Below are positions 28,632 to 38,288 of a DNA stretch of 64,000 nucleotides, one piece after another. The translations under genes were made by a program, and so were the position numbers. Source of the stretch: Streptomyces sp. NBC_00525 (GTDB lineage: Bacteria; Actinomycetota; Actinomycetes; Streptomycetales; Streptomycetaceae); the NCBI RefSeq assembly GCF_036346595.1, contig NZ_CP107834.1:4898001-4962000 (forward strand), given 5' to 3'. Each line of letters begins with the position of its first letter. Positions within the stretch are counted from its first letter, which is position 1. A model generated the notes under the pieces. That model was not told the DNA's origin, made no database searches, and worked only from the letters and a program-made list of their open reading frames with translations.

Positions 28632-29200
28632 GCCGTCTCCCGCCAGAGGCCGGCCAGCCGGAGCAGCGCGGTGAGCAGGGAGCCGGCCGCGATCACGGCC
28701 AGCACCGGGACGGCCCAGCCGCTCGCGGCGGCGATCACCACGAGCAGGCAGCGCTCGGTCTTGCCGACCGGGCCGCCGTTGCGGCGGGGTGCCCCGGCCG
28801 CCGCCCCGGCCAGCGACACCCAGGAGGGCAGCGTCGCGGCGAGACCCGTCAGGGCGACCAGCCAGAGCGGGGCGAGGGTGAGGAAGCCCGCCAGCACGAC
28901 CAGGTCGGCCAGCCGGTCGCCCAGCTCGTTGAGGATCGCGCCGCGCCGGGTGGTCCGGCCGGTGTCGCGGGCCAGCGCCCCGTCCAGGTTGGCGAAGGCG
29001 AGCCGCGCCGCGAGCAGCACGGCGACCGGCAGGGCGGCGACCGGGGCGGGCAGCCAGGCCAGCGCGGCGGCCGCACCGGCGGCGGCGACCACCCCGGCGG
29101 CGGTGAGCGTGTCGGGCGACACCGCACGGCGGGCCAGCGCGGCGCGGACGCCGGCGAGCCGGTCCGCGTACCAGGGCTTGAGAGCGTAGAGGCCGTTCAT
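28628..29200 (-). CDS. CDP-alcohol phosphatidyltransferase-like membrane protein
   Basis: This multi-helix membrane protein (190 aa) has a CDP-alcohol phosphatidyltransferase-like signature, first gene of a three-gene lipid operon. The family consensus is D-xx-DG-xx-AR-x8-G-xxx-D-xxx-D. Here it reads FANLDGALARDTGRTTRRG followed by AILNELGD: the second and fourth Asp are kept, while the first is Ala and the third is Asn. Activity may therefore be altered or lost. ATG 29200 (MNGLYALKPWY) is preferred; ATG 29224 is also in frame. A perfect palindrome lies 46 bases upstream. Confidence 0.82.
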   Translation of the reverse strand: MNGLYALKPWYADRLAGVRAALARRAVSPDTLTAAGVVAAAGAAAALAWLPAPVAALPVAVLLAARLAFANLDGALARDTGRTTRRGAILNELGDRLADLVVLAGFLTLAPLWLVALTGLAATLPSWVSLAGAAAGAPRRNGGPVGKTERCLLVVIAAASGWAVPVLAVIAAGSLLTALLRLAGLWRETA

Positions 29201-29553
29201 GACCCCAACTCTCGTGCGATGCACATGTCTTCGACACGGGTCGGCTACTCAGGTACGCCTGAGTACCAGCGCGGGCCGCACCCGTGCGGCGAGGGGTCCG
29301 CGCCGAGCCCGCGTCTCAGATAGTAGGAAGTCCGAGTAATTGTGGAGACAGACAGGCCCGGCTGTTCTAGCTTTGTAGAAGCCGAACGTCTCGCTCGATC
29401 AAGCGACCGGCGGTAGAGAGTGCGCGCCCCCGCGCAGGCAACCCCTGCGGCGCCCGCTCCCCGCCCCTTCCGGCACCTCGAAATCACTGATCTCGACATC
29501 ACCCCACGCTGTTCGATCTCGAAATCCTCGCGATCTCAAGGAGTCGATCCACC
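29201..29553. promoter_or_regulatory. 353-base intergenic region with palindromes
   Basis: No gene is supported here. It contains the 29246-29265 palindrome, an imperfect hairpin around CGGCTGTTCTA/TAGAAGCCG (about 29358-29383), and a cluster of related words (CTCGAAATC, GATCTCGA, GATCTCGAAATC) at about 29476-29540 just before the small gene at 29554. A 24-codon frame at 29342 uses many rare codons and was not called. Confidence 0.5.
29246..29265. promoter_or_regulatory. perfect palindromic operator candidate
   Basis: TACTCAGG-TACG-CCTGAGTA is an 8+8 bp perfect inverted repeat with a 4-base centre, located 46 bases upstream of the minus-strand lipid operon. It is a likely binding site for a dimeric repressor; the regulator is unknown. 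Confidence 0.65.
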
Positions 29554-29682
29554 ATGGCCGAAACCACCGTCCGCCGCGTCCGCCACACCCACCGCCCGAC
29601 CGAGTCGGAGCGCCGCGCCGCCGCTGCCGCCCTCCAGCGCGCCCTCGACCGCCGGGACAACGGCGGCTCCACCGGCCACTGA
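29554..29682 (+). CDS. small basic protein (42 aa), unknown function
   Basis: It starts at ATG 29554, 9 nt after AAGGAG, and encodes MAETTVRRVRHTHRPTESE... ending NGGSTGH, a 42-residue soluble, arginine-rich helix-forming peptide. The strong ribosome site, good GC3 and a defined stop support it. It precedes leuB by 94 bases but leuB appears to have its own promoter. I do not recognise a function. Confidence 0.65.
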   Translation: MAETTVRRVRHTHRPTESERRAAAAALQRALDRRDNGGSTGH

Positions 29683-29764
29683 ACCGAACGCCTCCGCCCC
29701 GCCCCGTACACCCGTCCGGGTGTCCGCATGATGGACGTGACGTGTCATGGGGTGGGACGAGCAG

Positions 29765-29776
29765 TAGGGTGCGCAC
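29765..29776 (+). promoter_or_regulatory. leuB leaderless promoter (-10)
   Basis: TAGGGT (29765-29770) ends exactly 6 nt before ATG 29777, with no Shine-Dalgarno, as expected for a leaderless mRNA. Confidence 0.55.
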
Positions 29777-30817
29777 ATGTCTCGCAGCATCAATCTCGCA
29801 GTGATCCCCGGTGACGGTATCGGCCAGGAGGTCGTGGCCCAGGGCCTCAAGGTCCTCAACGCTGTTCTCCCGCAGGATGTGAAGCTGGAGACCAAGGAGT
29901 ACGACCTTGGCGCCCAGCGCTGGCACCGCACCGGCGAAACCCTCCCCGACGCGGAGCTCGAAGCCCTCAAGGGGCACGACGCCATCCTGCTCGGCGCGAT
30001 CGGCGACCCGTCCGTGCCCTCCGGAGTCCTGGAGCGCGGGCTGCTGCTGAAGCTGCGCTTCGCCTTCGACCACTTCATCAACCTGCGGCCCTCGAAGCTC
30101 TTCCCGAACACGGACACCCCGCTGGCCGGCCGCCCGGACATCGACTTCGTCGTGGTCCGCGAGGGCACCGAGGGCCCGTACACCGGCAACGGCGGCTCGC
30201 TGCGCACCGGCACGGAGCACGAGGTCGCCACCGAGGTCAGCCTGAACACCGCCTTCGGTGTCGAGCGGGTCGTGCGCGACGCCTTCGAGCGCGCCGCCGC
30301 CCGTCCGCGCAAGAAGCTGACGCTGGTCCACAAGAACAACGTCCTCGTGTACGCGGGCCACCTCTGGAAGAACATCTTCGACAAGGTCGCCGCCGAGTAC
30401 CCGCAGGTCACCACCGACTACCTGCACGTCGACGCCGCGACGATCTTCTTCGTCACGCAGCCGGAGCGCTTCGACGTCATCGTCACCGACAACCTCTTCG
30501 GCGACATCCTCACCGACCTCGCCGCGGCCGTCTCCGGCGGCATCGGCCTGGCCGCCTCCGGCAACATCAACCCGACGGGTGCCTTCCCGTCGATGTTCGA
30601 GCCGGTCCACGGCTCCGCCCCCGACATCGCGGGGCAGGGCAAGGCCGACCCGACCGCCACGATCCTCTCCGTCGCCCTCCTGCTGCGCCACCTCGGCTAC
30701 GACGCCGAGGCCGTGCGCATCGAGGACGCCGTCTCCGCCGACCTCGCGGAACGCGACGGAGCGGCCCGTACGACCGACGAGATCGGCGACGCCCTCGCGG
30801 TACGCGTAGCGGGCTGA
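29777..30817 (+). CDS. leuB: 3-isopropylmalate dehydrogenase
   Basis: LeuB (346 aa) oxidatively decarboxylates 3-isopropylmalate to 2-ketoisocaproate with NAD+, the third leucine-specific step. It has [14 protein letters not shown] at the N-terminus, [10 protein letters not shown], the catalytic Lys in LVHKNNVL, and the metal-binding [11 protein letters not shown] with GSAPDIAG. The short form and the GLLLKLRF segment are typical of actinobacterial LeuB. It is followed by a hairpin terminator, so it is probably monocistronic. No attenuator is visible, unlike ilvB and cimA in this window. Confidence 0.96.
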   Translation: MSRSINLAVIPGDGIGQEVVAQGLKVLNAVLPQDVKLETKEYDLGAQRWHRTGETLPDAELEALKGHDAILLGAIGDPSVPSGVLERGLLLKLRFAFDHFINLRPSKLFPNTDTPLAGRPDIDFVVVREGTEGPYTGNGGSLRTGTEHEVATEVSLNTAFGVERVVRDAFERAAARPRKKLTLVHKNNVLVYAGHLWKNIFDKVAAEYPQVTTDYLHVDAATIFFVTQPERFDVIVTDNLFGDILTDLAAAVSGGIGLAASGNINPTGAFPSMFEPVHGSAPDIAGQGKADPTATILSVALLLRHLGYDAEAVRIEDAVSADLAERDGAARTTDEIGDALAVRVAG

Positions 30818-30832
30818 TCCGACGACTCCCCA

Positions 30833-30869
30833 AGAAGCCGCCGGGTCGCAGACGCACCCGGCGGCTTCT
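30833..30869 (+). terminator. leuB terminator
   Basis: A perfect 14-bp stem AGAAGCCGCCGGGT/ACCCGGCGGCTTCT (30833-30846 with 30856-30869) with a 9-base loop lies 15 bases after the stop. Confidence 0.85.
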
Positions 30870-30920
30870 CCTGTGCGGCCTTCGGGTGTCACCATCGAAC
30901 CCTGGATCGCATTCACGCCA

Positions 30921-30957
30921 TTTCGTGCGCGGTACCTGTCGAGCAATAATCGAACAG
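30921..30957 (+). promoter_or_regulatory. ilvE promoter candidate
   Basis: AATAAT (30944-30949) stands out as a -10 in GC-rich DNA, with TTTCGT 17 bases upstream as a weak -35. It sits inside an imperfect inverted repeat CCTGTCGA...TCGAACAGG (30935-30957), so a regulator may bind there. The implied 5' leader is about 90 nt, with no leader peptide recognised. Confidence 0.45.
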
Positions 30958-31047
30958 GGCCGTGTCCCGCAGCAATGCTCGGACGTCCTAGCACCTGATG
31001 GCGCGCACGCGGTCCTACCCACACAAAACGGTGAAGGACACGCACTC

Positions 31048-32136
31048 ATGACGACGCCCACGATCGAGCTCAAGCCCTCCGCGCACCCGCTGTCCGACGC
31101 GGAGCGCGAGGCGATCCTGGCCCAGCCCGGATTCGGCCGCCACTTCACCGACCACATGGTGACGATCAAGTGGACCGAGGGCCGGGGCTGGCACGACGCC
31201 CAGCTCGTCCCCTACGCGCCGCTGTCGATCGACCCCGCCAACATGACGCTGCACTACGGCCAGGAGATCTTCGAGGGCCTCAAGGCGTACCGCCGGCCGG
31301 ACGGCTCCGTCGCCACCTTCCGCCCCCGGGCCAACGCCGAGCGCTTCCGCGCCTCCGCCCGCCGGCTCGCCATGCCCGAGCTGCCCGTCGAGACCTTCGT
31401 CGCCGCCTGTGACGCCCTCGTCCAGCAGGACGTTGCCTGGGTTCCGGCGCACGGCGGCGAGGAGTCCCTCTACCTGCGCCCCTTCATGATCGCCACCGAG
31501 GTCGGCCTCGGGGTGCGCCCGGCCAACGAGTACCTCTTCCTCGTCATCGCCTCGCCGGCCGGCGCCTACTTCCCGGGCGGTGTGAAGCCCGTCTCCATCT
31601 GGCTCTCCGAGGACCGGGTGCGCGCCGTGCCCGGCGGCATGGGCGACGCCAAGACCGGCGGCAACTACGCCGCCTCCCTGCTCGCCCAGGCCGAGGCCGC
31701 CGCCAAGGGCTGCGACCAGGTCGCCTACCTCGACGCCGTCGAGCACAAGTGGGTGGAGGAGCTGGGCGGCATGAACCTCTACTTCGTGTACGGGGACCGC
31801 ATCGTCACCCCGGCCCTCACCGGCTCCCTGCTCGCCGGCATCACCCGCGACTCGCTGCTCAAGCTGGCCGGCGACCTCGGGTACACCGCCGAGGAGGGCC
31901 GCGTCTCCATCGACCAGTGGCGCGACGACACCGCCGCCGGCACCCTGACCGAGGTCTTCGCCTGCGGCACCGCCGCCGTCATCACCCCGGTCGGCACCGT
32001 GAAGTGCGCCGGCGGCGAGTGGAACCAGGGCGACGGCACCCCCGGCCCGGTCACCCTCAAGCTGCGCGAGCGCCTGCTCGACATCCAGCGCGGCACCGCC
32101 GAGGACACCCACGGCTGGATGCACTCCCTCGCGTAA
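31048..32136 (+). CDS. ilvE: branched-chain amino acid aminotransferase
   Basis: This PLP enzyme (fold type IV, 362 aa) makes the last transamination of Val, Leu and Ile synthesis and the first step of their breakdown. Motifs include [32 protein letters not shown], the cofactor region [19 protein letters not shown] with the Schiff-base Lys, and [15 protein letters not shown]. It starts at ATG 31048, 9 nt after GAAGGA; a longer in-frame extension upstream is not coding-like. It ends in a strong hairpin. Confidence 0.96.
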   Translation: MTTPTIELKPSAHPLSDAEREAILAQPGFGRHFTDHMVTIKWTEGRGWHDAQLVPYAPLSIDPANMTLHYGQEIFEGLKAYRRPDGSVATFRPRANAERFRASARRLAMPELPVETFVAACDALVQQDVAWVPAHGGEESLYLRPFMIATEVGLGVRPANEYLFLVIASPAGAYFPGGVKPVSIWLSEDRVRAVPGGMGDAKTGGNYAASLLAQAEAAAKGCDQVAYLDAVEHKWVEELGGMNLYFVYGDRIVTPALTGSLLAGITRDSLLKLAGDLGYTAEEGRVSIDQWRDDTAAGTLTEVFACGTAAVITPVGTVKCAGGEWNQGDGTPGPVTLKLRERLLDIQRGTAEDTHGWMHSLA

Positions 32137-32154
32137 CCGGCGCCCGTACCCCCC

Positions 32155-32191
32155 GCGGACCGCGTCCGGCGTCTCGCCGGACGCGGTCCGC
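32155..32191 (+). terminator. ilvE terminator
   Basis: A perfect 16-bp stem (32155-32170 with 32176-32191) with a 5-base loop lies 18 bases after ilvE. Confidence 0.85.
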
Positions 32192-32249
32192 GCGCCCGCA
32201 TCCTGAGACGGGGCGGGAGTCCGGGCCGCTCCTGTGCCAGACTGCGTCC

Positions 32250-32300
32250 GTGCCCTCGTTCGTCATGATTATTGGCAGCAGGCGCGCCGGTCCGCAGTGA
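32250..32300 (+). CDS. cimA leader peptide (attenuator)
   Basis: The 16-residue frame VPSFVMIIGSRRAGPQ begins at GTG 32250. CAGACT at 32238-32243 ends 6 nt before it, so the leader is probably translated from a leaderless RNA. It contains Val-Met-Ile-Ile with both isoleucines as the rare codon ATT. An intrinsic terminator with a T-run follows, then cimA. Ribosome stalling at the ATT ATT pair under isoleucine shortage would favour cimA expression, fitting an enzyme dedicated to isoleucine. Confidence 0.8.
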   Translation: MPSFVMIIGSRRAGPQ

Positions 32301-32355
32301 CCGTTCCGTACCACGACGTACGGCACGGCCACCGTGCCCCAGACCCGCGCGCAGA

Positions 32356-32386
32356 CCTCTCGCACCCGCGAGGGGTTTTTTGTTTT
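32356..32386 (+). terminator. cimA attenuator terminator
   Basis: The stem CCTCTCGC/GCGAGGGG (32356-32363 with 32368-32375, ACCC loop) is followed by TTTTTTGTTTT. Upstream hairpins CCGTAC/GTACGG and GGCACGG/CCGTGCC (about 32305-32340), plus a possible pairing of the leader 3' end (GCGCGCCGGTC) with GACCCGCGCGC, could form the alternative fold. Confidence 0.8.
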
Positions 32387-32486
32387 GCGGCCTCACCACG
32401 GCCGGAACGCGAGGCGCGCGGGAAGATGGGGGCAAGTGGAGCCAGATCGTCCGGATTCCACTCATCCGACAGGAGTCAGACCAGCA

Positions 32487-34094
32487 ATGACCACCAAGGC
32501 CAAGCCCACCGACGACAGCTTCCATGTCTTCGACACCACGCTGCGCGACGGCGCCCAGCGTGAAGGCATCAACCTGACGGTCGCCGACAAGCTGACCATC
32601 GCCCGGCACCTGGACGAGTTCGGCGTCGGCTTCATCGAGGGCGGCTGGCCGGGCGCCAACCCCCGTGACACCGAGTTCTTCGCCCGCGCCCGCCAGGAGA
32701 TCGAGTTCAAGAACGCCGAGCTGGTCGCCTTCGGCGCGACCCGCAGGGCGGGCGGCTCGGCCGCCGACGACCCCCAGGTCAAGGCGCTGCTGGAGTCCGG
32801 AGCCCCGGTGATCACGCTGGTCGCCAAGTCCCACGACCGCCATGTGGAGCTGGCCCTGCGCACCACCCTGGAGGAGAACCTGGAGATGGTCCGCGACACC
32901 GTCTCCCACCTCCGCGAACAGGGCCGCCGGGTCTTCGTCGACTGCGAGCACTTCTTCGACGGCTACCGCGCCAACCCCGAGTACGCCAAGTCCGTCGTCA
33001 AGGCCGCCGCCGAGGCCGGCGCCGACGTCGTCATCCTCTGCGACACCAACGGCGGGATGCTCCCGGCCCAGGTCCAGGCCGTCGTCGCCACCGTCCTCGC
33101 CGACACCGGCGCCCGGCTCGGCATCCACGCCCAGGACGACACAGGCTGCGCCGTCGCCAACACCCTGGCCGCCGTGGACGCCGGCGCCACGCACGTCCAG
33201 TGCACCGCCAACGGCTACGGCGAACGCGTCGGCAACGCCAACCTCTTCCCGGTCGTCGCCGCGCTGGAACTCAAGTACGGCAAGCGGGTCCTGCCCGACG
33301 GCGCGCTGGCCGACATGACCCGCGTCTCGCACGCCGTCGCCGAGGTCGTCAACCTCACCCCCTCCACCCACCAGCCCTACGTCGGCGTCTCCGCCTTCGC
33401 GCACAAGGCCGGGCTGCACGCCTCCGCGATCAAGGTGGACCCGGACCTCTACCAGCACATCGACCCCGCCCTCGTCGGCAACACCATGCGGATGCTGGTC
33501 TCCGACATGGCCGGCCGCGCCTCCATCGAGCTCAAGAGCGACGAGCTGGGCATCGACCTCGGCGGCGACCGCGAACTGGTCGGACGGGTCGTCGAGCGGG
33601 TCAAGGAGCGCGAACTCAGGGGCTACACCTACGAGGCGGCCGACGCCTCCTTCGAACTGCTGCTGCGCGCCGAGGCCGAGGGCCGGGTGCGGCGCTACTT
33701 CCGCACCGAGTCCTGGCGCGCCATCGTCGAGAACCGGCCGGACGGCACCCACGCCAACGAGGCGACCGTGAAGCTGTGGGCCAAGGGTGAGCGCATCGTC
33801 GCCACCGCCGAGGGCAACGGCCCGGTCAACGCCCTGGACCGGGCGCTGCGCGTGGCCCTGGAACGGATCTACCCGCAGCTCGCCAAGCTGGAGCTGACGG
33901 ACTACAAGGTCCGCATCCTGGAGGGCCGCACCGGCACCGACTCCACCACCCGCGTCCTGATCACCACCGGCGACGGCACCGCCGAGTGGTCGACCGTGGG
34001 CGTCGCGGAGAACATCATCGCCGCCTCCTGGCAGGCGCTGGAGGACGCGTACACCTACGGGCTGCTGCGCGCCGGCCTCGAACCCACGGACTGA
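32487..34094 (+). CDS. cimA: (R)-citramalate synthase
   Basis: This enzyme of the 2-isopropylmalate/homocitrate synthase family (535 aa) condenses pyruvate and acetyl-CoA to citramalate, giving a threonine-independent route to 2-ketobutyrate and isoleucine. The catalytic HMGL-like barrel has DTTLRDGAQREGINL, the metal ligands in HAQDDTGCAVANTLAAV and CTANGYGERVGNANL, and an LSAFAHKAGLHA-type motif (VSAFAHKAGLHASA). The C-terminal LeuA dimer domain is present. The length and DGAQREGI signature match CimA rather than LeuA. It starts at ATG 32487 behind AGGAG. The leader with two Ile codons supports the isoleucine role. Confidence 0.93.
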   Translation: MTTKAKPTDDSFHVFDTTLRDGAQREGINLTVADKLTIARHLDEFGVGFIEGGWPGANPRDTEFFARARQEIEFKNAELVAFGATRRAGGSAADDPQVKALLESGAPVITLVAKSHDRHVELALRTTLEENLEMVRDTVSHLREQGRRVFVDCEHFFDGYRANPEYAKSVVKAAAEAGADVVILCDTNGGMLPAQVQAVVATVLADTGARLGIHAQDDTGCAVANTLAAVDAGATHVQCTANGYGERVGNANLFPVVAALELKYGKRVLPDGALADMTRVSHAVAEVVNLTPSTHQPYVGVSAFAHKAGLHASAIKVDPDLYQHIDPALVGNTMRMLVSDMAGRASIELKSDELGIDLGGDRELVGRVVERVKERELRGYTYEAADASFELLLRAEAEGRVRRYFRTESWRAIVENRPDGTHANEATVKLWAKGERIVATAEGNGPVNALDRALRVALERIYPQLAKLELTDYKVRILEGRTGTDSTTRVLITTGDGTAEWSTVGVAENIIAASWQALEDAYTYGLLRAGLEPTD

Positions 34095-34107
34095 CCCGTA
34101 CGGGGCG

Positions 34108-34153
34108 ACGCCCCCGTCCGCCCGCCGTCAACCGGCGTGGCGGGCGGGGGCGT
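34108..34153 (+). terminator. cimA terminator
   Basis: An imperfect GC-rich hairpin (ACGCCCCCG...CCCGCC near 34108-34126 with GGCGGGCGGGGGCGT 34139-34153) lies 14 bases after the stop, with a small bulge in the left arm. Confidence 0.6.
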
Positions 34154-34293
34154 TCGCGTGCACGGCCCCGTACGGGCAACGAGTGAACGGGATGCGGCGG
34201 ACCGCGTCAAGGGTTTGTACGTTCAGGAGTTGAAGCCAAGGGTCGTCCTCTCCCCGTTGCCGGATGGGTACGGACCAATCTCGGCGTGAAGTA

Positions 34294-34322
34294 TTGACGG
34301 CGTTGTTCGAGCGGGGTTAACT
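34294..34322 (+). promoter_or_regulatory. promoter of LacI regulator
   Basis: TTGACG (34294-34299) and TTAACT (34317-34322) are separated by exactly 17 bases, a good vegetative (HrdB-type) promoter. The start site would fall near 34329, just before the operator. Confidence 0.7.
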
Positions 34323-34337
34323 CACGCCACCAACGCC

Positions 34338-34373
34338 GGTACCGGTTCCGGAACCGGTTGCGGTACCGGTTCC
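34338..34373. promoter_or_regulatory. LacI-type operator: perfect 18-bp palindrome plus repeat
   Basis: ACCGGTTCCGGAACCGGT (34341-34358) is a perfect palindrome with the central CG expected of LacI-family sites. The word GGTACCGGTTCC occurs at 34338 and again at 34362, 24 bases apart. It lies immediately downstream of the predicted transcription start, where a repressor would block the promoter. Confidence 0.75.
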
Positions 34374-34417
34374 ACCGCAGGCCGCTCCCACCGCCCCGCC
34401 GTGCCCTGGAGGCCCCG

Positions 34418-35398
34418 ATGCGTGTCACCATCGCCGACGTCGCCCGCGAGGCCGGCGTCAGCAAGACGACCGTGTCCCGGGTCATCAACACCAAGGGCGA
34501 GGTGGACGGTGCCACGGCCGCCCGCGTCCGCGCGGTGATCGCGCAGCTCGGCTACGTACCCAGCTCGGGCGCCGTGGGCCTGGCCCGCGGCAGCAGCCGC
34601 ACCGTCGGCATGCTGGTGCCCTCGCTGACCTGGCCCTGGATGGGCGAGGTGCTCCAGGGCGTCGTCGACACCGTCGAGGCCGCCGACTACGGGCTGCTGC
34701 TGTTCACCTGCAACCGGGGGGCCGAGTCCGTCCAGCGCTTCACCAGCCAGGTGTCGGCGCGGGCCTTCGACGGACTGGTCGTGGTGGAACCCGAGAACAC
34801 CCTGGACCACCTCACCGAACTGCACCGCGACGGCCTGCCGATCGTGCTGATCGACGATCGCGGCCACCACCCCGAGTTCCCCTCCGTCGTGACCACCAAC
34901 CACGAAGGGGGCGCGTCGGCCGCCCGCCATCTGCGGGATGCCGGACGCACCCGGCCCGTCGTCATCACCGGCCCCGAGGGCTTCGGCTGCGTACGCGACC
35001 GGCTGGCCGGGTTCGTCTCGGTCCTGCCCACCGACCTCGTCGTCCGGGGCGACTTCACCGAGCGCTGCGGCCGGCTCGCCGTGGAGGAACTCCTCGCGGC
35101 CGGCACCGAGTTCGACTCGGTCTTCGCCCACAACGACATCACCGCGGCCGGTGTGCTGCGGGCGCTGCGCGCCGCCGGGAAGTCCGTGCCCGGTGACATC
35201 GCGGTCGTCGGCTTCGACGACATCCCGATGGCCGAACACACCGAACCGCCCCTGACCACCGTGCGCCAGCCCACCCGGCGGATGGGTGAGACGGCGGCAC
35301 GGATGCTCCTCGCGCATCTCGGCGGCACGCCCGCGCCCGACGCCCCGGTCGTGCTGCCCACCGAACTGGTCGTGCGCCACTCGGCGCCCTGGCGGTAG
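34418..35398 (+). CDS. LacI-family repressor of the beta-glucoside locus
   Basis: This 326-residue LacI/GalR regulator has an N-terminal HTH and hinge (MRVTIADVAREAGVSKTTVSRVIN) and a periplasmic-binding-protein-like sensor domain (TVGMLVPSLTWPWMGEVLQGV, IVLIDDRG, VVGFDDIPMAEHTEPPLTTVRQP). The start is ATG 34418, 7 nt after GGAGG. Its promoter carries a palindromic operator, suggesting autorepression. It precedes an oligosaccharide/oligopeptide-type ABC importer and a GH1 glucosidase, so the inducer is likely a beta-glucoside such as a cello- or laminari-oligosaccharide. It is not CebR by operator sequence. Confidence 0.9.
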   Translation: MRVTIADVAREAGVSKTTVSRVINTKGEVDGATAARVRAVIAQLGYVPSSGAVGLARGSSRTVGMLVPSLTWPWMGEVLQGVVDTVEAADYGLLLFTCNRGAESVQRFTSQVSARAFDGLVVVEPENTLDHLTELHRDGLPIVLIDDRGHHPEFPSVVTTNHEGGASAARHLRDAGRTRPVVITGPEGFGCVRDRLAGFVSVLPTDLVVRGDFTERCGRLAVEELLAAGTEFDSVFAHNDITAAGVLRALRAAGKSVPGDIAVVGFDDIPMAEHTEPPLTTVRQPTRRMGETAARMLLAHLGGTPAPDAPVVLPTELVVRHSAPWR

Positions 35399-35531
35399 GG
35401 GCTCCCCGGGCCCGCCACCGCACCCGTAAACGCACCACCCGCAACGCCGTCACCCCCGTTCCCGGCGCGCCGAGCGCTGCGCTGCCCGTTTCCGGATCTT
35501 CCAGACCCGCCGGTTCCCACCTGGAGTCGCT

Positions 35532-37208
35532 ATGTCCGCACGCCGTCACACGCTCAGAGCCGCCGCGCTCGCCACCGCGGTGGTCGCCCTCGCCGCAGGC
35601 TGTTCCTCCGCCAACTCCGACCGCGACAAGAACGGCGCGGCCGGCGCCTCCGGCGTCCTCACCCTGGGCAAGCCGGACGGCCCGCAGACCGACAACAGCA
35701 ACCCGTTCCTCAACACCTCGGCGGGCGCGACCCTCGGCTACCGCCACATGATCTACGAGCCGCTGGCGATGACGAGCCAGATCCGGCCCGCCGACAAGGC
35801 CGACCCGTGGCTGGCGACCGACTGGAAGTGGGACCGCAACTTCCACCAGGTCACCTTCACCCTCGACGCGCGCGCCAAGTGGGCCGACGGCAAACCGGTC
35901 ACCGCCGAGGACGTGGCGTTCACCTTCGAACTGCTCAAGAAGCACCCCGCCCTCAACGGCAACGGCATCGCGTACGGCGACATCGAGGTCCGGGGCAAGC
36001 AGGTCGTCCTGAGCTTCGACGAATCGCAGTACGTCAACCAGAACAAGATCATCCAGCAGTTCATCGTGCCCAAGCACATCTGGCAGAAGGTCGAGAACCC
36101 CGAGACCTGGCCCAACCGCACCCCCGTCGGCTCCGGCCCGTACAAGCTGAAGACCTTCACCCCGCAGACCACCACCCTGACCGCGACGCCCGACTACTGG
36201 AAGGGCTCGACCAAGGTCAAGGAGCTGCGCTACACCACGTACAACGACAACAGCGCCGCCACCACCGCGCTGGCGAGCGGCAAGCTGGAGTGGTCCTTCG
36301 TCTTCATGCCGGACTACAAGAAGCTGTTCATCGCCAAGGACCCCGAGAACCACAAGCTGTGGTTCCCCTCCGGCCTCGGCATCCACGGCCTGTGGTTCAA
36401 CACCACCCGCAAGCCGTTCGACAACCCGGCGCTGCGCCGGGCCATGGCGATGGTCGTGGACCGCAACGCCATCTACGTCCAGGCCGAGGCCACCCTCTAC
36501 CCCGAGATCACCAACCCCACCGGCATCCCGCTGCCCGCGGGCGAGTCGTTCATCGCCCCCGAGTACAAGAACGCCACCACCGAGCCGGACGTCGAGGGCG
36601 CCAAGAAGGTCCTGGAGAAGGCCGGGTTCACGCTCAGCGGCGGCGTCCTCAAGGACCCGGGCGGCAAGCCGGTGAAGCTCACCTTCACCGACCCGGCCGG
36701 CTGGAACGACTACATCACCGGCCTGGCGATCATCAAGGACAACATCAAGAAGATCGGCATCGAGGCCGAGGTCAAGACCCAGACCGCCGAGGCGTGGGGC
36801 ACCGACGTCGCCAACGGCAACTTCGACGCCACCCTGCACTGGACCAACAGCGGCGCCACCCCGTACGACATGTACCAGAACATCATGGACGGGGCCCTGC
36901 TCCAGCCCATCGGCAAGGCGTCCCAGTCCGGCAACTACGGCCGCTTCAAGAGCACCGAGGCCACCGAAGCGCTCAAGGACTTCGCCCGGGCCACCACGGA
37001 CACCGCCCGCACCACGGCGATGAACACCCTGCAGAAGATCATGGTCGAGCAGGCGCCGATGATCCCGACCGCCGCCGCGCCCATCGGGGCGGAGTACTCC
37101 ACGAAGAACTGGGTGGGCTGGCCCACCGAGGACGACCCGTACGCGGACCCCCAGCACACCCAGCCCTCCTCGCTGGAAGTCGTCCTCAACCTCAAGCCCG
37201 CCAAGTAG
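35532..37208 (+). CDS. ABC importer substrate-binding lipoprotein (family 5)
   Basis: This extracellular solute-binding protein of family 5 (SBP_bac_5, 558 aa) is lipid-anchored. The signal ends in LAAGCSS with Cys24 as the lipidation site. It has the family's large bilobal pattern: [59 protein letters not shown] (split for description) and [12 protein letters not shown]. Family 5 proteins bind peptides but also cello- and beta-gluco-oligosaccharides in several bacteria and archaea. The LacI regulator and GH1 enzyme here favour a sugar ligand. It is the first gene of the transporter set; a half operator CCGGTTCC occurs 20 bases upstream. Confidence 0.9.
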   Translation: MSARRHTLRAAALATAVVALAAGCSSANSDRDKNGAAGASGVLTLGKPDGPQTDNSNPFLNTSAGATLGYRHMIYEPLAMTSQIRPADKADPWLATDWKWDRNFHQVTFTLDARAKWADGKPVTAEDVAFTFELLKKHPALNGNGIAYGDIEVRGKQVVLSFDESQYVNQNKIIQQFIVPKHIWQKVENPETWPNRTPVGSGPYKLKTFTPQTTTLTATPDYWKGSTKVKELRYTTYNDNSAATTALASGKLEWSFVFMPDYKKLFIAKDPENHKLWFPSGLGIHGLWFNTTRKPFDNPALRRAMAMVVDRNAIYVQAEATLYPEITNPTGIPLPAGESFIAPEYKNATTEPDVEGAKKVLEKAGFTLSGGVLKDPGGKPVKLTFTDPAGWNDYITGLAIIKDNIKKIGIEAEVKTQTAEAWGTDVANGNFDATLHWTNSGATPYDMYQNIMDGALLQPIGKASQSGNYGRFKSTEATEALKDFARATTDTARTTAMNTLQKIMVEQAPMIPTAAAPIGAEYSTKNWVGWPTEDDPYADPQHTQPSSLEVVLNLKPAK

Positions 37209-37232
37209 GACCAGGGATTCCGGGAACCGGCC

Positions 37233-38284
<1,052 letters not shown>

Positions 38285-38288
<4 letters not shown>

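Noticed and set aside
29342..29416. 24-codon frame that might be a leuB-side leader peptide
   Set aside because: It is not followed by a terminator, has no run of leucine codons, and its many unusual codons look like non-coding DNA.
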